Counted from the stretch's first letter, positions 1-6,772 are shown. The stretch: DNA of 9,535 nucleotides from DAOTZS01 sp034434335 (GCA_034434335.1 DAOTZS010000057.1:1-9535); one strand, 5' to 3'. Notes: a model not told the origin generated them from the sequence alone. Numbers and translations are program-made.

Positions 1-317
1 TTGCCCATCAGGATGCCGATGGGCACGGCAAACAATGTGGAGAGCAACCAGCCGACCGTAATCCGGTACAGGCTGGCGGTGGCGTCCTGCCAAAGGATGC
101 CAGTTTGGATCTGTCGCAGCAACTCCTGCCACACGGCAGCCGGTCCGGGCAGGAAGATGCGCGAAACCAGGCCCGACGAAGTGAGCCACACCCAGGCCAG
201 GACAAAGATGCCGATGAAACCAAGCCCTGCTCCCCAATACCACAGCGGTGGGATAGAGCGGCGCAACTCGAGCAGTGGAGGCCTTTCTGGCTCTACGACA
301 TGGCACGTTCGTTTCAC
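1..317 (-). CDS. ABC transporter permease, TauC/SsuC-type (N-terminal part, cut by left edge)
   Basis: Inner-membrane subunit of an ABC importer of the nitrate/sulfonate/taurine class; it would form the channel that receives ligand from the binding protein encoded just upstream. Only the first 105 codons are in the window. Seen: a basic, proline-rich cytoplasmic N-terminus (residues 1-26), one hydrophobic membrane segment (about 27-46), then LPGPAAVW at 57-64, ASLYRITVGW at 81-90 and VPIGILMG at 98-105. This order (first helix, 'LPSP..VW', 'ASL.R...G', 'VPIG...G') is typical of the family. The EAA loop that contacts the ATPase lies off the window. The GTG start at 317-315 is chosen because GGAGGA sits 7 bases upstream and no ATG is near. 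It follows the binding-protein gene after 237 bases that contain a strong hairpin. Family is fairly sure; substrate is unknown. Confidence 0.85.
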   Translation of the reverse strand, partial: MKRTCHVVEPERPPLLELRRSIPPLWYWGAGLGFIGIFVLAWVWLTSSGLVSRIFLPGPAAVWQELLRQIQTGILWQDATASLYRITVGWLLSTLFAVPIGILMG

Positions 318-425
318 AGCTTTCTCCTCCGGTGATGATTCAGCCCAAGCCACCTCCACCCCTCTTCTTTCCCGCGCTGGCCCTGACCGGGGCAGCACAG
401 GAGAGAGACCGGCAGAGAAATGGTG

Positions 426-470
426 GTGGGTTTGTGCGGCAGCGGCTTCGCCGCTGCCGCACAAACCCAC
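426..470. repeat. Perfect 21-bp inverted repeat with 3-base loop in intergenic gap
   Basis: Arms 426-446 and 450-470 are exact reverse complements around the loop TTC (GAA in the minus-strand transcript). The stem core reads GTGCGGCAGCGGC. It lies 84 bases past the stop of the binding-protein gene and about 108 bases before the permease start, inside the presumed transcript. There is no T-run after the stem on either strand, so it is not a classical intrinsic terminator. Possible roles, all inferred: a stable 3' end protecting the binding-protein mRNA, giving more binding protein than permease as REP-type hairpins do in some importer operons; partial attenuation; or one copy of a dispersed palindromic repeat family. 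The rest of the 318-554 gap shows no gene or other motif that I can support. Confidence 0.85.
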
Positions 471-554
471 ATGGGCCCAGCGATGCTGCGCCTCTCCCAG
501 GCGGTTCAAAGAAGACCAGTAGCGGAGACGGCAAGGGAGCGGCTCTCTACGAAG

Positions 555-1514
555 TTACCTCAGGAAGGAACCATCTACCATTGCCTGCAAGTCGGGGATG
601 GCCTCAATCAGGCCGATGGATTGGGAAACGTTGGCCACGTCCTGGATGGTAGCAGCGAAGTCACTGGCCAGGCTGGTGCGGTTATCGTTCAGATCGTAGA
701 AACGTACACCATCGAAGGCAGTGGCTAATTCTTCCATCGAACTGCCCACCGCGTTGGCGATGATCGTCTTGGCCTCCTCGGGATTGGATTTGTAGAAGGC
801 CATCGCCTCATCCCATACCTTGAGCAGGCGGCGCACAGCATCAGGATTCTGTGTAGCCAGCTTGCCGCTCACCACTAACACATCCGAGATAAGGCCAGGG
901 CGTTCGCTGGCGGTATAGAGCAGATGTACCTCTGGTTTTTCAGCCAGCGCTGCCGAAATGTACGGCTCATAGGTCACTGCAACCTCCACCTGGCCAGCAA
1001 TGAGTGCCGAACCGGCATCTGAGGCCGGCATAGGGACAGGCTTGATATCAGCCAGGGACATGCCATGTTGCGCCAGAGCGTAGTTCAGCAGCAGATCGCT
1101 GGTGGATCCTTCCTCATAGGCAACTGCCTTGCCACGCAGATCGGGGATGGTCTGAATCTCCGCGCCGGCCAGGATGGCATCCGCCTCATACGAGGCATCT
1201 TCCAGCAGGACTACCCTCAAATCCACACCGTTGGCGAACAGCTTGATAGCGGTATGGGTGGCGAGGTTGGCCGCGTCCATTTCGCCCGAAGCAAAAGCCG
1301 CGTTGACCTCGGTATCCTGCACGAAGTCCACCAGTTCGACTTCGAGCCCGTGCTTGGCGAACAGCCCCTTCTCCTTGGCAATCCACCATGGCCCATAGCC
1401 GATCCACGGCTGTGTGCCGATGCGGAGCTTGACCTGCCCGGTGGGTATCGGCACGCAGGCACTGAGCACCAGCAGAACGACCAGCGTAGTGATAGCAAAA
1501 CGTAAAGCGCGCAT
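555..1514 (-). CDS. ABC importer substrate-binding lipoprotein, NMT1/SsuA/TauA-type
   Basis: Extracytoplasmic ligand-binding subunit of an ABC importer, 319 residues. Seen: a lipoprotein signal with basic start (MRALR), hydrophobic core (residues 6-18) and lipobox LSAC with Cys20 as the lipidation site. After a short linker comes the family's opening strand and pocket, RIGTQPWIGYGPWWIAKEKG (31-50), followed by LFAKHGLEVELVDF (51-64); GEMDAANL (77-84) and AVTYEPYIS (179-187) are also typical of the fold. The aromatic cluster Trp37, Trp43, Trp44 probably lines the pocket. The start at 1514 is chosen over an open frame reaching 1757 because it has GGAGGAGG just upstream and begins the signal peptide; the longer frame would run into the preceding peptidase gene. 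Gap to that gene is 52 bases with no clear promoter or terminator, so co-transcription is likely. Family members bind nitrate, sulfonates, taurine or pyrimidine precursors; the ligand here is unknown. Confidence 0.9.
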   Translation of the reverse strand: MRALRFAITTLVVLLVLSACVPIPTGQVKLRIGTQPWIGYGPWWIAKEKGLFAKHGLEVELVDFVQDTEVNAAFASGEMDAANLATHTAIKLFANGVDLRVVLLEDASYEADAILAGAEIQTIPDLRGKAVAYEEGSTSDLLLNYALAQHGMSLADIKPVPMPASDAGSALIAGQVEVAVTYEPYISAALAEKPEVHLLYTASERPGLISDVLVVSGKLATQNPDAVRRLLKVWDEAMAFYKSNPEEAKTIIANAVGSSMEELATAFDGVRFYDLNDNRTSLASDFAATIQDVANVSQSIGLIEAIPDLQAMVDGSFLR

Positions 1515-1566
1515 GTCCTCCTCCTGAGATGGTGTGGAAACCGTTTTTGGAACTATGGATGTCTCT

Positions 1567-2586
1567 TCAGGGCAAAGCGATCGGGCGGGCCAGAAATGCC
1601 TTGAGCAATGCGATAGCAGCTTCCACATCGCGGCGGTCCACGATCTGCGACGGCGTGTGAACATGCCGCGAAGGGATCGAGAGCGCACTGGCGGGCACCC
1701 CCTGTCGTGCCACTTGCATGCTATGGGCATCGGTTGTGCCGCGATGCAACACCTCAAGCTGATAGGGGATCTTCTCCGCCTCGGCAGCAGCGATGAGCAA
1801 TCGGTTCAAGCCCGGATGGCTGATCATGCCCGAATCTTTAACCTTGATCGCCACTCCGCGGCCCATATACACCTCCATCGCCGGTGTCGCGTAAGGGCCG
1901 TCACCCGTCAAGGTCACGTCCAGAGCAATGGCTACGTCAGGGCTGATGGTGTAGGCCGAGGTAGTCGCCCCGCGCAAGCCGACCTCTTCTTGCGTGGTAA
2001 AGACGGCATAGAGGTCATGGGAGATCTCCGCTCCTTTCAGCTCACGCAACAACTGGGCCAGGACCACGCACCCAATGCGGTCATCCATCGAAGGAGCAAA
2101 CCAGGCATTGCCCTGGGCAGCAAACGGATACCAGAAGACCGCCACATCCCCCACCCTCTGCCTGACCTCCGAACGGGATGTGGCGCCCACGTCTATATAC
2201 ATGTCGCTGAGGGCAGGCACTTTATCGTCGCGGCTCACCCGGCCATCAAGTCCCACCGTGCCCACCGAGCCATCGGCAAAACGCACCTGGCTGCCCCAGC
2301 ACGACAGCGGAAGGATGCCACCCACGGGCGCAAAGCGTAAGTAGCCCTTCTCGTCAATATGGGTGACCATCAGGCCGATCTGGTCCATGTGGGCAGCCAG
2401 CATGACCCGCTTGCCTGGCTCAGCCCCGCCGGCGCTACCGCGGCGATAGGCCACCAGGTTGCCCATCACATCCACATGCAGCTCATCCACCACATCGGCG
2501 ATTTCCTCCCGGATCACCGAGCGGACTTCTTCTTCATAACCTGAGGCGCCAAAGGCCTCGGTCAGTTTTCTCGCCAGCTCAATCAC
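1567..2586 (-). CDS. M42-family metallo-aminopeptidase (third copy)
   Basis: Cytoplasmic di-metal aminopeptidase of the M42 (TET/FrvX/YsdC, glutamyl aminopeptidase/CelM) family, 339 residues. Expected metal and catalytic positions are all present: AAHMDQIG with His66 and Asp68, MDDRIG with bridging Asp168, TQEEVGLRGA with catalytic Glu200 and ligand Glu201, ALDVT with Asp223, and RHVHTPS with His310. GTTDAH (283-288) is the substrate-side loop. It differs from its two neighbours: it lacks the PPHL segment in the inserted beta domain (the region reads VGLDGRVSRDDK, 111-122), has Gln69 where they have Glu, and has SMDDR instead of KA(L/F)D(D/N)R. It is therefore a separate M42 subtype, not a recent duplicate. 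Start is GTG at 2586, with GGGAGGGG 5 bases upstream and no competing ATG. It begins 21 bases after the stop of the second copy. Peptide specificity cannot be told. Confidence 0.93.
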   Translation of the reverse strand: MIELARKLTEAFGASGYEEEVRSVIREEIADVVDELHVDVMGNLVAYRRGSAGGAEPGKRVMLAAHMDQIGLMVTHIDEKGYLRFAPVGGILPLSCWGSQVRFADGSVGTVGLDGRVSRDDKVPALSDMYIDVGATSRSEVRQRVGDVAVFWYPFAAQGNAWFAPSMDDRIGCVVLAQLLRELKGAEISHDLYAVFTTQEEVGLRGATTSAYTISPDVAIALDVTLTGDGPYATPAMEVYMGRGVAIKVKDSGMISHPGLNRLLIAAAEAEKIPYQLEVLHRGTTDAHSMQVARQGVPASALSIPSRHVHTPSQIVDRRDVEAAIALLKAFLARPIALP

Positions 2587-2607
2587 GATGACCCCTCCCG
2601 AGCGGTA

Positions 2608-3675
2608 TCACATGCGCGCCAGATGGGCGCGTTCGATGCGCCGTAACGCGGCAGCCACCAGCCGCAAGACGTTTTCCAGGTCGTTGAGGTTCAGGATACT
2701 GGCCGGGCTGTGGATGTAGCGGCAGGGGGTCGAGACAACGGCGCTGGGCACCCCGCCGCGGGTCAGATGAATGGCCCCCGCATCGGTGCCTCCAATAGCA
2801 GGCGCTTTGTACTGAATAGCGATGCCCTCAGCCTCGGCGGTCTCCTGCAAAAGCCGCAGCAGTCCAGGATGCACCACCACGCTGCGGTCCATCAGGGACA
2901 GGGCGGGGCCATGCCCCAGCCGCGTCACCGGGGTAGTATCCTCGTCCTCCGGCCGCGGCAGGTCGTCACAGACTGTGCCCTCGAGGGCGATAGCCGCGTC
3001 GGGCTCGACCCGGTAGGCGGCCGCCCGTGCCCCGCGCAGCCCCACCTCTTCCTGAACGGTGAAAACGGCCACCAGGTCTACGGGGTAGCGTTCGGCCAGT
3101 AGACCGGCCAAGACAGCGCAGCCGGCACGGTCGTCAAAAGCTTTTCCGCGCACCGTCGGCCATCCCTTGTCGCGGCTCAAGACAGTAAAGCGCGTGGCGA
3201 AGGTCCCGTAGTCACCCACCTTGACCTTGGCCTCAGCCTCCTTGTCATTCTCCGCGCCGATATCAATAAACAGCTCATCCAGCCCAACCGGCTTCCCGGC
3301 CTGGGCCTCGGTCTGCAGGTGGGGAGGGGGTGCGCCAATCACCCCGGGTATCCGTTCATCGCCGATCACCAACCGTTTGCCCAGCAGAAGCCGGCTATCG
3401 AGCCCGCCAACCGGCCGGAACTTGAGCGCGCCATTCTTCTGGACCTGGGTGATCATTACCCCTACTTCATCCATGTGCGCCGCCACCATCACCCTCAGCC
3501 GTGGGGCAGGACCAGTACCCTCCTTGAAGGCGATCAGGTTGCCCAGCGCATCCACCTCGATGCGGTCCACCTGGCCGGCGATCTCTTCTCGGATCAGGGC
3601 ACGCACGCTGCGCTCGCGACCGGAGGGGCCAAACTCGTTGCTCAGCCGTTCGAGCAGGTTGCACAGATCGGGCAT
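2608..3675 (-). CDS. M42-family metallo-aminopeptidase (second copy)
   Basis: Co-catalytic metal aminopeptidase, 355 residues. Motifs seen: GPSGRE near the N-terminus (16-21), AAHMDEVG with His67 and Asp69, PPPHL at 116-120, KAFDDRAG with bridging Asp181, VQEEVGLRGA with catalytic Glu209 and ligand Glu210, ALEGTVCDD with Glu232 at the ligand position that is Asp in the two neighbours, GGTDAGAIH (295-303) and RYIHSP with His322. Glu at 232 occurs in part of the family and should still bind metal. Start: a GTG at 3681 overlaps the upstream stop, but GAGGAGG lies one base from it and 7 bases from the ATG at 3675, so the ATG is chosen. This leaves 2 bases between the genes and suggests translational coupling. 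Residues 240-250 form an acidic, charged loop (RPEDEDTTPV) not seen in the neighbours. Family certain; substrate preference unknown. Confidence 0.93.
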   Translation of the reverse strand: MPDLCNLLERLSNEFGPSGRERSVRALIREEIAGQVDRIEVDALGNLIAFKEGTGPAPRLRVMVAAHMDEVGVMITQVQKNGALKFRPVGGLDSRLLLGKRLVIGDERIPGVIGAPPPHLQTEAQAGKPVGLDELFIDIGAENDKEAEAKVKVGDYGTFATRFTVLSRDKGWPTVRGKAFDDRAGCAVLAGLLAERYPVDLVAVFTVQEEVGLRGARAAAYRVEPDAAIALEGTVCDDLPRPEDEDTTPVTRLGHGPALSLMDRSVVVHPGLLRLLQETAEAEGIAIQYKAPAIGGTDAGAIHLTRGGVPSAVVSTPCRYIHSPASILNLNDLENVLRLVAAALRRIERAHLARM

Positions 3676-3677
3676 TG

Positions 3678-4766
3678 TCACACCTCCTCGGGCAGGCCGG
3701 CCAGGAACGAGGTATCCAGACGGCTGATGAAAGCAGCTACCAGGCGGGCTGCGCGGTCAACATCGGCCAGGACTACTACTTCGGTGGTCGAGTGCATGTA
3801 CCGGATGGGGATGCTGACCAGGCCAGTGGGGATGCCTTCGCGCGTCACCTGCACTGCCCAGGCATCGGTGCCCGAGTTGCCCGGCACCGGCTCCATGACA
3901 TACGGGATCTCCAGCGCATCGGCCACCTCGCGCAGGCGCTTGACGATGCCGGGATGCAAGTTGGGGCCCCAGCCGATAGCTGGGCCCTTGTTCATGGGCA
4001 CCGTCTTGCCGTTGTCCAGGCCCGGGGTCTCGCCAAAGGTCACATCAATGACCAACGCTAGATCGGGCGCCACACCGAAGGCGCTGGTCATAGCACCCCG
4101 CAAGCCCACTTCCTCCTGGACCGTAGCAACCGCATAGACATCCCAACTGTGCCGCATCTCGGTCAGGTAGGCCAGCGCGGCCAACATTGCTGCCACACTG
4201 GCCCGGTTATCAAGGGCCTTGGTCGCCACGCGGCCGTTCAACAGCTCGGTGTACGGCCCACGCATCACCACCCGGTCGCCCACCCGCACCAGCCCTGTTG
4301 CCAGGGCTGCTGGAGGCAGGCCCAGGTCCACCCGCAGCTCATGCAAGGGGATCACCTTCTCCCGCTCCTGCGGTGCCAACAGGTGAGGCGGCCGGCTGCC
4401 GATATAGCCGGGCAGCCCGTTGGGGTAGGCCTCTGAGCCCGGCCCGGTGGGGTACACCGTCACTTCCTGGCCGAGTGCCCCGCGTGCGTCTACACCGCCG
4501 ACCGCCTCTACATGGAGAAAGCCGTCCTCCACCTTGGTCACCAGAAAGCCGATTTCATCCATGTGAGCTGCCACCATGATGCGCGCGGCCGGCTCGAGAG
4601 TTCCCCGCCGCCAGGCGATCACGTTGCCCAAGGCATCGGTCTGCACCTGGGTGGCCATGGGCCGGACCGTCTCTGCGATCAAGGCAGCCACGGGGCCCTC
4701 CGCGCCTGAAGGGCCATCTAGCGATACCAATTGGCGCAACAACTGGCCGACGCCAGCCTTGTCCAT
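3678..4766 (-). CDS. M42-family metallo-aminopeptidase (first copy of operon)
   Basis: First gene of the operon, 362 residues, the longest of the three M42 copies. Motifs seen: GPSGAEG (18-24), AAHMDEIG with His68 and Asp70, RPPHLL at 125-130 in the inserted beta domain, KALDNRAS with bridging Asp186, VQEEVGLRGA with catalytic Glu218 and ligand Glu219, VIDVTFG with Asp241, SGTDAWA (298-304) and RYMHSTTEV with His325. All five metal ligands and the general base are intact, so it should be active. A Pro/Gly-rich insertion (about 106-120) lengthens the beta domain, the part that in TET particles governs assembly. M42 enzymes usually form 12-subunit tetrahedral particles that remove N-terminal residues from peptides in the cytoplasm. 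The ATG at 4766 has AAGGAGGAG upstream and a good promoter about 70 bases further. It is separated by 2 bases from the next gene. Confidence 0.93.
   Translation of the reverse strand: MDKAGVGQLLRQLVSLDGPSGAEGPVAALIAETVRPMATQVQTDALGNVIAWRRGTLEPAARIMVAAHMDEIGFLVTKVEDGFLHVEAVGGVDARGALGQEVTVYPTGPGSEAYPNGLPGYIGSRPPHLLAPQEREKVIPLHELRVDLGLPPAALATGLVRVGDRVVMRGPYTELLNGRVATKALDNRASVAAMLAALAYLTEMRHSWDVYAVATVQEEVGLRGAMTSAFGVAPDLALVIDVTFGETPGLDNGKTVPMNKGPAIGWGPNLHPGIVKRLREVADALEIPYVMEPVPGNSGTDAWAVQVTREGIPTGLVSIPIRYMHSTTEVVVLADVDRAARLVAAFISRLDTSFLAGLPEEV
3683..3689 (-). promoter_or_regulatory. Ribosome binding site deciding the start of the second M42 gene
   Basis: GAGGAGG on the minus strand, inside the end of the first M42 gene. 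It is one base from the overlapping GTG (3681) and 7 bases from the ATG (3675). The spacing favours the ATG. Confidence 0.75.
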
Positions 4767-4837
4767 GCCTTTAGCTCCTCCTTGCGTCTATCCAGAGAGG
4801 ATAACGCCATCGCTGCCAGGACGGCAAAACAGAGCCC

Positions 4838-4866
4838 ATTCTACATCCATCCCCAAGCCACGTCAA
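4838..4866 (-). promoter_or_regulatory. Promoter of the M42/ABC importer operon
   Basis: On the minus strand, TTGACG (-35, 4866-4861) and TAGAAT (-10, 4843-4838) are separated by exactly 17 bases. Each hexamer differs from the sigma-70 consensus by one base. Transcription would start near 4831, giving a leader of about 65 bases ending in GGAGGAG and the ATG at 4766. The leader is too short for a typical riboswitch and I see no strong hairpin in it. The rest of the 4767-4919 gap holds the 3' trailer of the upstream gene without a convincing terminator. Confidence 0.7.
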
Positions 4867-4919
4867 ACAAAACCCGCCAAAACGAATGAAGCCCTTCTGG
4901 CCCGATGAAACCGCCAACG

Positions 4920-6632
4920 CTAACCGTGCAGTCGTCTCAATTCATTGGCAAAGATGCGGCGCAAGATCGCGATACTGCAGGCATAAGTGGCGTCCACCCC
5001 GAAATAGCTGAGGCTTTTGCTCAGCAAGGTCTGGCGCCGGCTGTACGGGGTGTCTGAGGCATAGTGCAGCACGCCAATATCGTAAGGCGCGTTGATAAAG
5101 AGGTTGACGATCTCGTTGACAGGATAACGCTGAGGGTAGATGTCCTCATAGACTGCGCTCAGGTAGGGGCCGGCCTCCATCTCCAGATCGGTATAGCCCT
5201 CGCGATAGAACACATGCATGAACTCGCGGTTCTGCAAAAAAGTGCCACGCACGGTGACCGCTTTCTGGTTATCGAAAACCGTGCCGTGCAGAAGGTAAGG
5301 GGCCACATCCTGCGCCAGGAAGCAGTTCTTGAACAGGAAGGTGTTGCGCGAATGCTCGTCGTAGACGACATTGGGGATCATCACATCACCGATGCGGCCG
5401 TTGAGGGTGGCTGCCTTGCCCATGATATATACCCCCAGCAGGTCCGTCACGCTGGAAGCTATCTGCGAGAGGAGGTGATAGGCAGCAAACCCCAATGGAT
5501 AGTCCACGTTGACGATCAACGCCTTGCTCTTGCGCAGCGCCTCCAGCCCAGGCATATGCAGCCGGGGGTCAAAACGCGCAGGGTCCAGCTCATGCAGGTC
5601 GATCACCTGGGCGCCGATGTCCAGCGCGTGGGGCTCGTCAAACCGGTACACGCCGGCTATAGCCTCTGCCTGCGCCCAGGCACGCCGACGGGTCTCATCG
5701 CCCCTCAGATAGAGCCGCAACAGATAGTACAGACAGTTGGCCTGGGCCCCATGGTCGCCGAGGGCTTCCAGTCGCTCCCATTCTTCCGCCAGCCCCTCCG
5801 GATTGCCCTCACGCGCGAACTCCACCAGCACGTCGCGCAGGGTCAGCGCGTAGCCCGAGAGCAGGTTGGGGATGCTGTGAGGGTTGCTGGAGATGAAATA
5901 GACGGGCCGGAAGGGGAGATAAGTGGCATCGGCGACCCGCTCCAGCTCGTCCCACCACATCTCAACCGCCTTGCGATAGTCATTGAACCCGCTGGCCAGG
6001 GAATTGATGCGCAAATCCATGGGGTGAGAGGCCAGGGCCTGTATCTTGGCATCCCAGCTTCGCGCCCAGACCTGTTGCAATCCACCCCATCCCTCGTCGC
6101 TCACCCCAAGCGCCTGGCGCAGCGGCTCTGCCACCTGCGACGCCTGCACCCGGCCGGCAGCCAGGTCGTGGCCCAATTGGGTGCCGGCCAGCCGACGATG
6201 GAGTTTGTTCCATTCGATCTGGAAGGCGGTCAAGCAGGGGATCAGGTCATCAATGTCCGACACGCTGGACACGAACGCGGCCACTGTATCGGTGCCGTTG
6301 AACAACATCCGCCGCCGCCGCGCCGGCGCATCCACGCGCTGCCAGCGGGAGATGTCGTGCAAGCCCCCGCGCACAAACACCTCCTCCGACTGCCCCATCA
6401 CCACCCGGCGTACGGAGTCCATGCAGTGGGGCAACCGCAAGACCGTGTAGAGGAAGGCAGAGGCGTCGAACTCCGGCGACTCGGCACCCAGGTGTAGGCT
6501 GGAGCGCATCCCCTCGTGCGTCTCTTCCAGCGAGCGGATACGGATGTCGCCCGAGCTGCGCAACAGCGAATAGTAGGTACGAATGTACAACTCAATTCCC
6601 TCACCGCTGACATCAGGAACTGTGCGGATCAT
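4920..6632 (-). CDS. Protein of unknown function with nucleoside phosphorylase-like C-terminal domain
   Basis: 570 residues, no signal peptide and no membrane segment, so probably cytoplasmic. I do not recognise a named function; it resembles an uncharacterised (DUF-class) family, possibly DUF6909, from memory only. Residues 1-365 are largely helical, with many charged residues (RRRR at 105-108) and a tryptophan-rich stretch (182-227). Residues 366-570 look like a phosphorylase-fold domain: strand KALIVNVDY (370-378), GKAATLNGRIGDVMIP (405-420), similar to the 'GD.VIP' segment of purine/MTA phosphorylases, and TDLEMEAGP (481-489), similar to their 'DMEAA' active-site strand. This link is by motif, not alignment. 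Start: the frame is open to a GTG at 6677, but GGGAGG lies 8 bases before the ATG at 6632, which is chosen. It shares direction with the M42 operon, but that operon has its own promoter after it. Confidence 0.8.
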   Translation of the reverse strand: MIRTVPDVSGEGIELYIRTYYSLLRSSGDIRIRSLEETHEGMRSSLHLGAESPEFDASAFLYTVLRLPHCMDSVRRVVMGQSEEVFVRGGLHDISRWQRVDAPARRRRMLFNGTDTVAAFVSSVSDIDDLIPCLTAFQIEWNKLHRRLAGTQLGHDLAAGRVQASQVAEPLRQALGVSDEGWGGLQQVWARSWDAKIQALASHPMDLRINSLASGFNDYRKAVEMWWDELERVADATYLPFRPVYFISSNPHSIPNLLSGYALTLRDVLVEFAREGNPEGLAEEWERLEALGDHGAQANCLYYLLRLYLRGDETRRRAWAQAEAIAGVYRFDEPHALDIGAQVIDLHELDPARFDPRLHMPGLEALRKSKALIVNVDYPLGFAAYHLLSQIASSVTDLLGVYIMGKAATLNGRIGDVMIPNVVYDEHSRNTFLFKNCFLAQDVAPYLLHGTVFDNQKAVTVRGTFLQNREFMHVFYREGYTDLEMEAGPYLSAVYEDIYPQRYPVNEIVNLFINAPYDIGVLHYASDTPYSRRQTLLSKSLSYFGVDATYACSIAILRRIFANELRRLHG

Positions 6633-6640
6633 CGAAAAGC

Positions 6641-6646
6641 CCTCCC
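6641..6646 (-). promoter_or_regulatory. Ribosome binding site deciding the start of the phosphorylase-like gene
   Basis: GGGAGG on the minus strand, 8 bases before the ATG at 6632. The in-frame GTG at 6677 has no comparable site, so the 15-residue longer form is less likely. Confidence 0.7.
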
Positions 6647-6693
6647 TGCATGGAGCAACATAAGTGTCGCCGTACACTCAATTGTAATAAAAG

Positions 6694-6722
6694 ATTTTAG
6701 CCCACCCTACGCGCGAAGGCAA
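6694..6722 (-). promoter_or_regulatory. Candidate promoter of the phosphorylase-like gene
   Basis: Minus-strand TTGCCT (6722-6717), 17 bases, then TAAAAT (6699-6694). The -10 matches 5 of 6 consensus bases and the -35 matches 4 of 6. A second -10-like TACAAT lies just downstream (6686-6681) but its -35 position is poor. The start of transcription would be near 6687, about 55 bases before the ATG at 6632; this would put the GTG at 6677 only about 10 bases into the message, further favouring the ATG. Confidence 0.5.
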
Positions 6723-6743
6723 AGCTTCAACCATGGCGGCCAC

Positions 6744-6772
6744 TTGCGAGCCATCCGCGTTTCAGTTACAAT
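6744..6772 (+). promoter_or_regulatory. Candidate promoter of ppk1
   Basis: TTGCGA (6744-6749) and TACAAT (6767-6772) with a 17-base spacer. The -10 matches 5 of 6 and the -35 matches 4 of 6 consensus bases. Transcription would begin near 6779, about 44 bases before the ATG. It lies back to back with the minus-strand promoter at 6694-6722; 21 bases separate the two -35 boxes. I do not see a recognisable Pho box. Confidence 0.5.

Noticed and set aside
426..470. Hairpin as a Rho-independent terminator
   Set aside because: No T-rich run follows the stem on either strand, and the permease gene downstream must still be transcribed.
1..522. Plus-strand open frame covering the left edge
   Set aside because: Its first part mirrors the permease coding strand and the remainder runs through the intergenic hairpin; not a plausible protein.
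1515..1757. N-terminal extension of the binding protein
   Set aside because: The frame is open but would overlap the preceding peptidase gene by about 190 bases and bury the lipoprotein signal; the internal ATG has a strong ribosome site.
1534..2340. Plus-strand open frame (268 codons) opposite the third M42 gene
   Set aside because: Complement shadow of a gene with intact catalytic motifs; no family-like motif of its own.
3319..4137. Plus-strand open frame (272 codons) opposite M42 copies 1 and 2
   Set aside because: It spans the junction of two real genes on the other strand and shows no coding signature.
4867..4919. Possible terminator of the phosphorylase-like gene
   Set aside because: The only stem is GGGCC-AGAAG-GGCTT with two G-T pairs, and the T-rich stretch is not next to it; too weak to call.
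5064..6497. Long plus-strand open frame (477 codons) opposite the phosphorylase-like gene
   Set aside because: It is antisense to a well-supported gene, has no fitting ribosome site, and its composition (rich in His, Gln, Arg, Val) is what a GC-rich gene gives when read backwards.
6734..6742. TGGCGGCCA palindrome as an operator
   Set aside because: Four-base arms occur often by chance in GC-rich DNA; no second copy is seen nearby.
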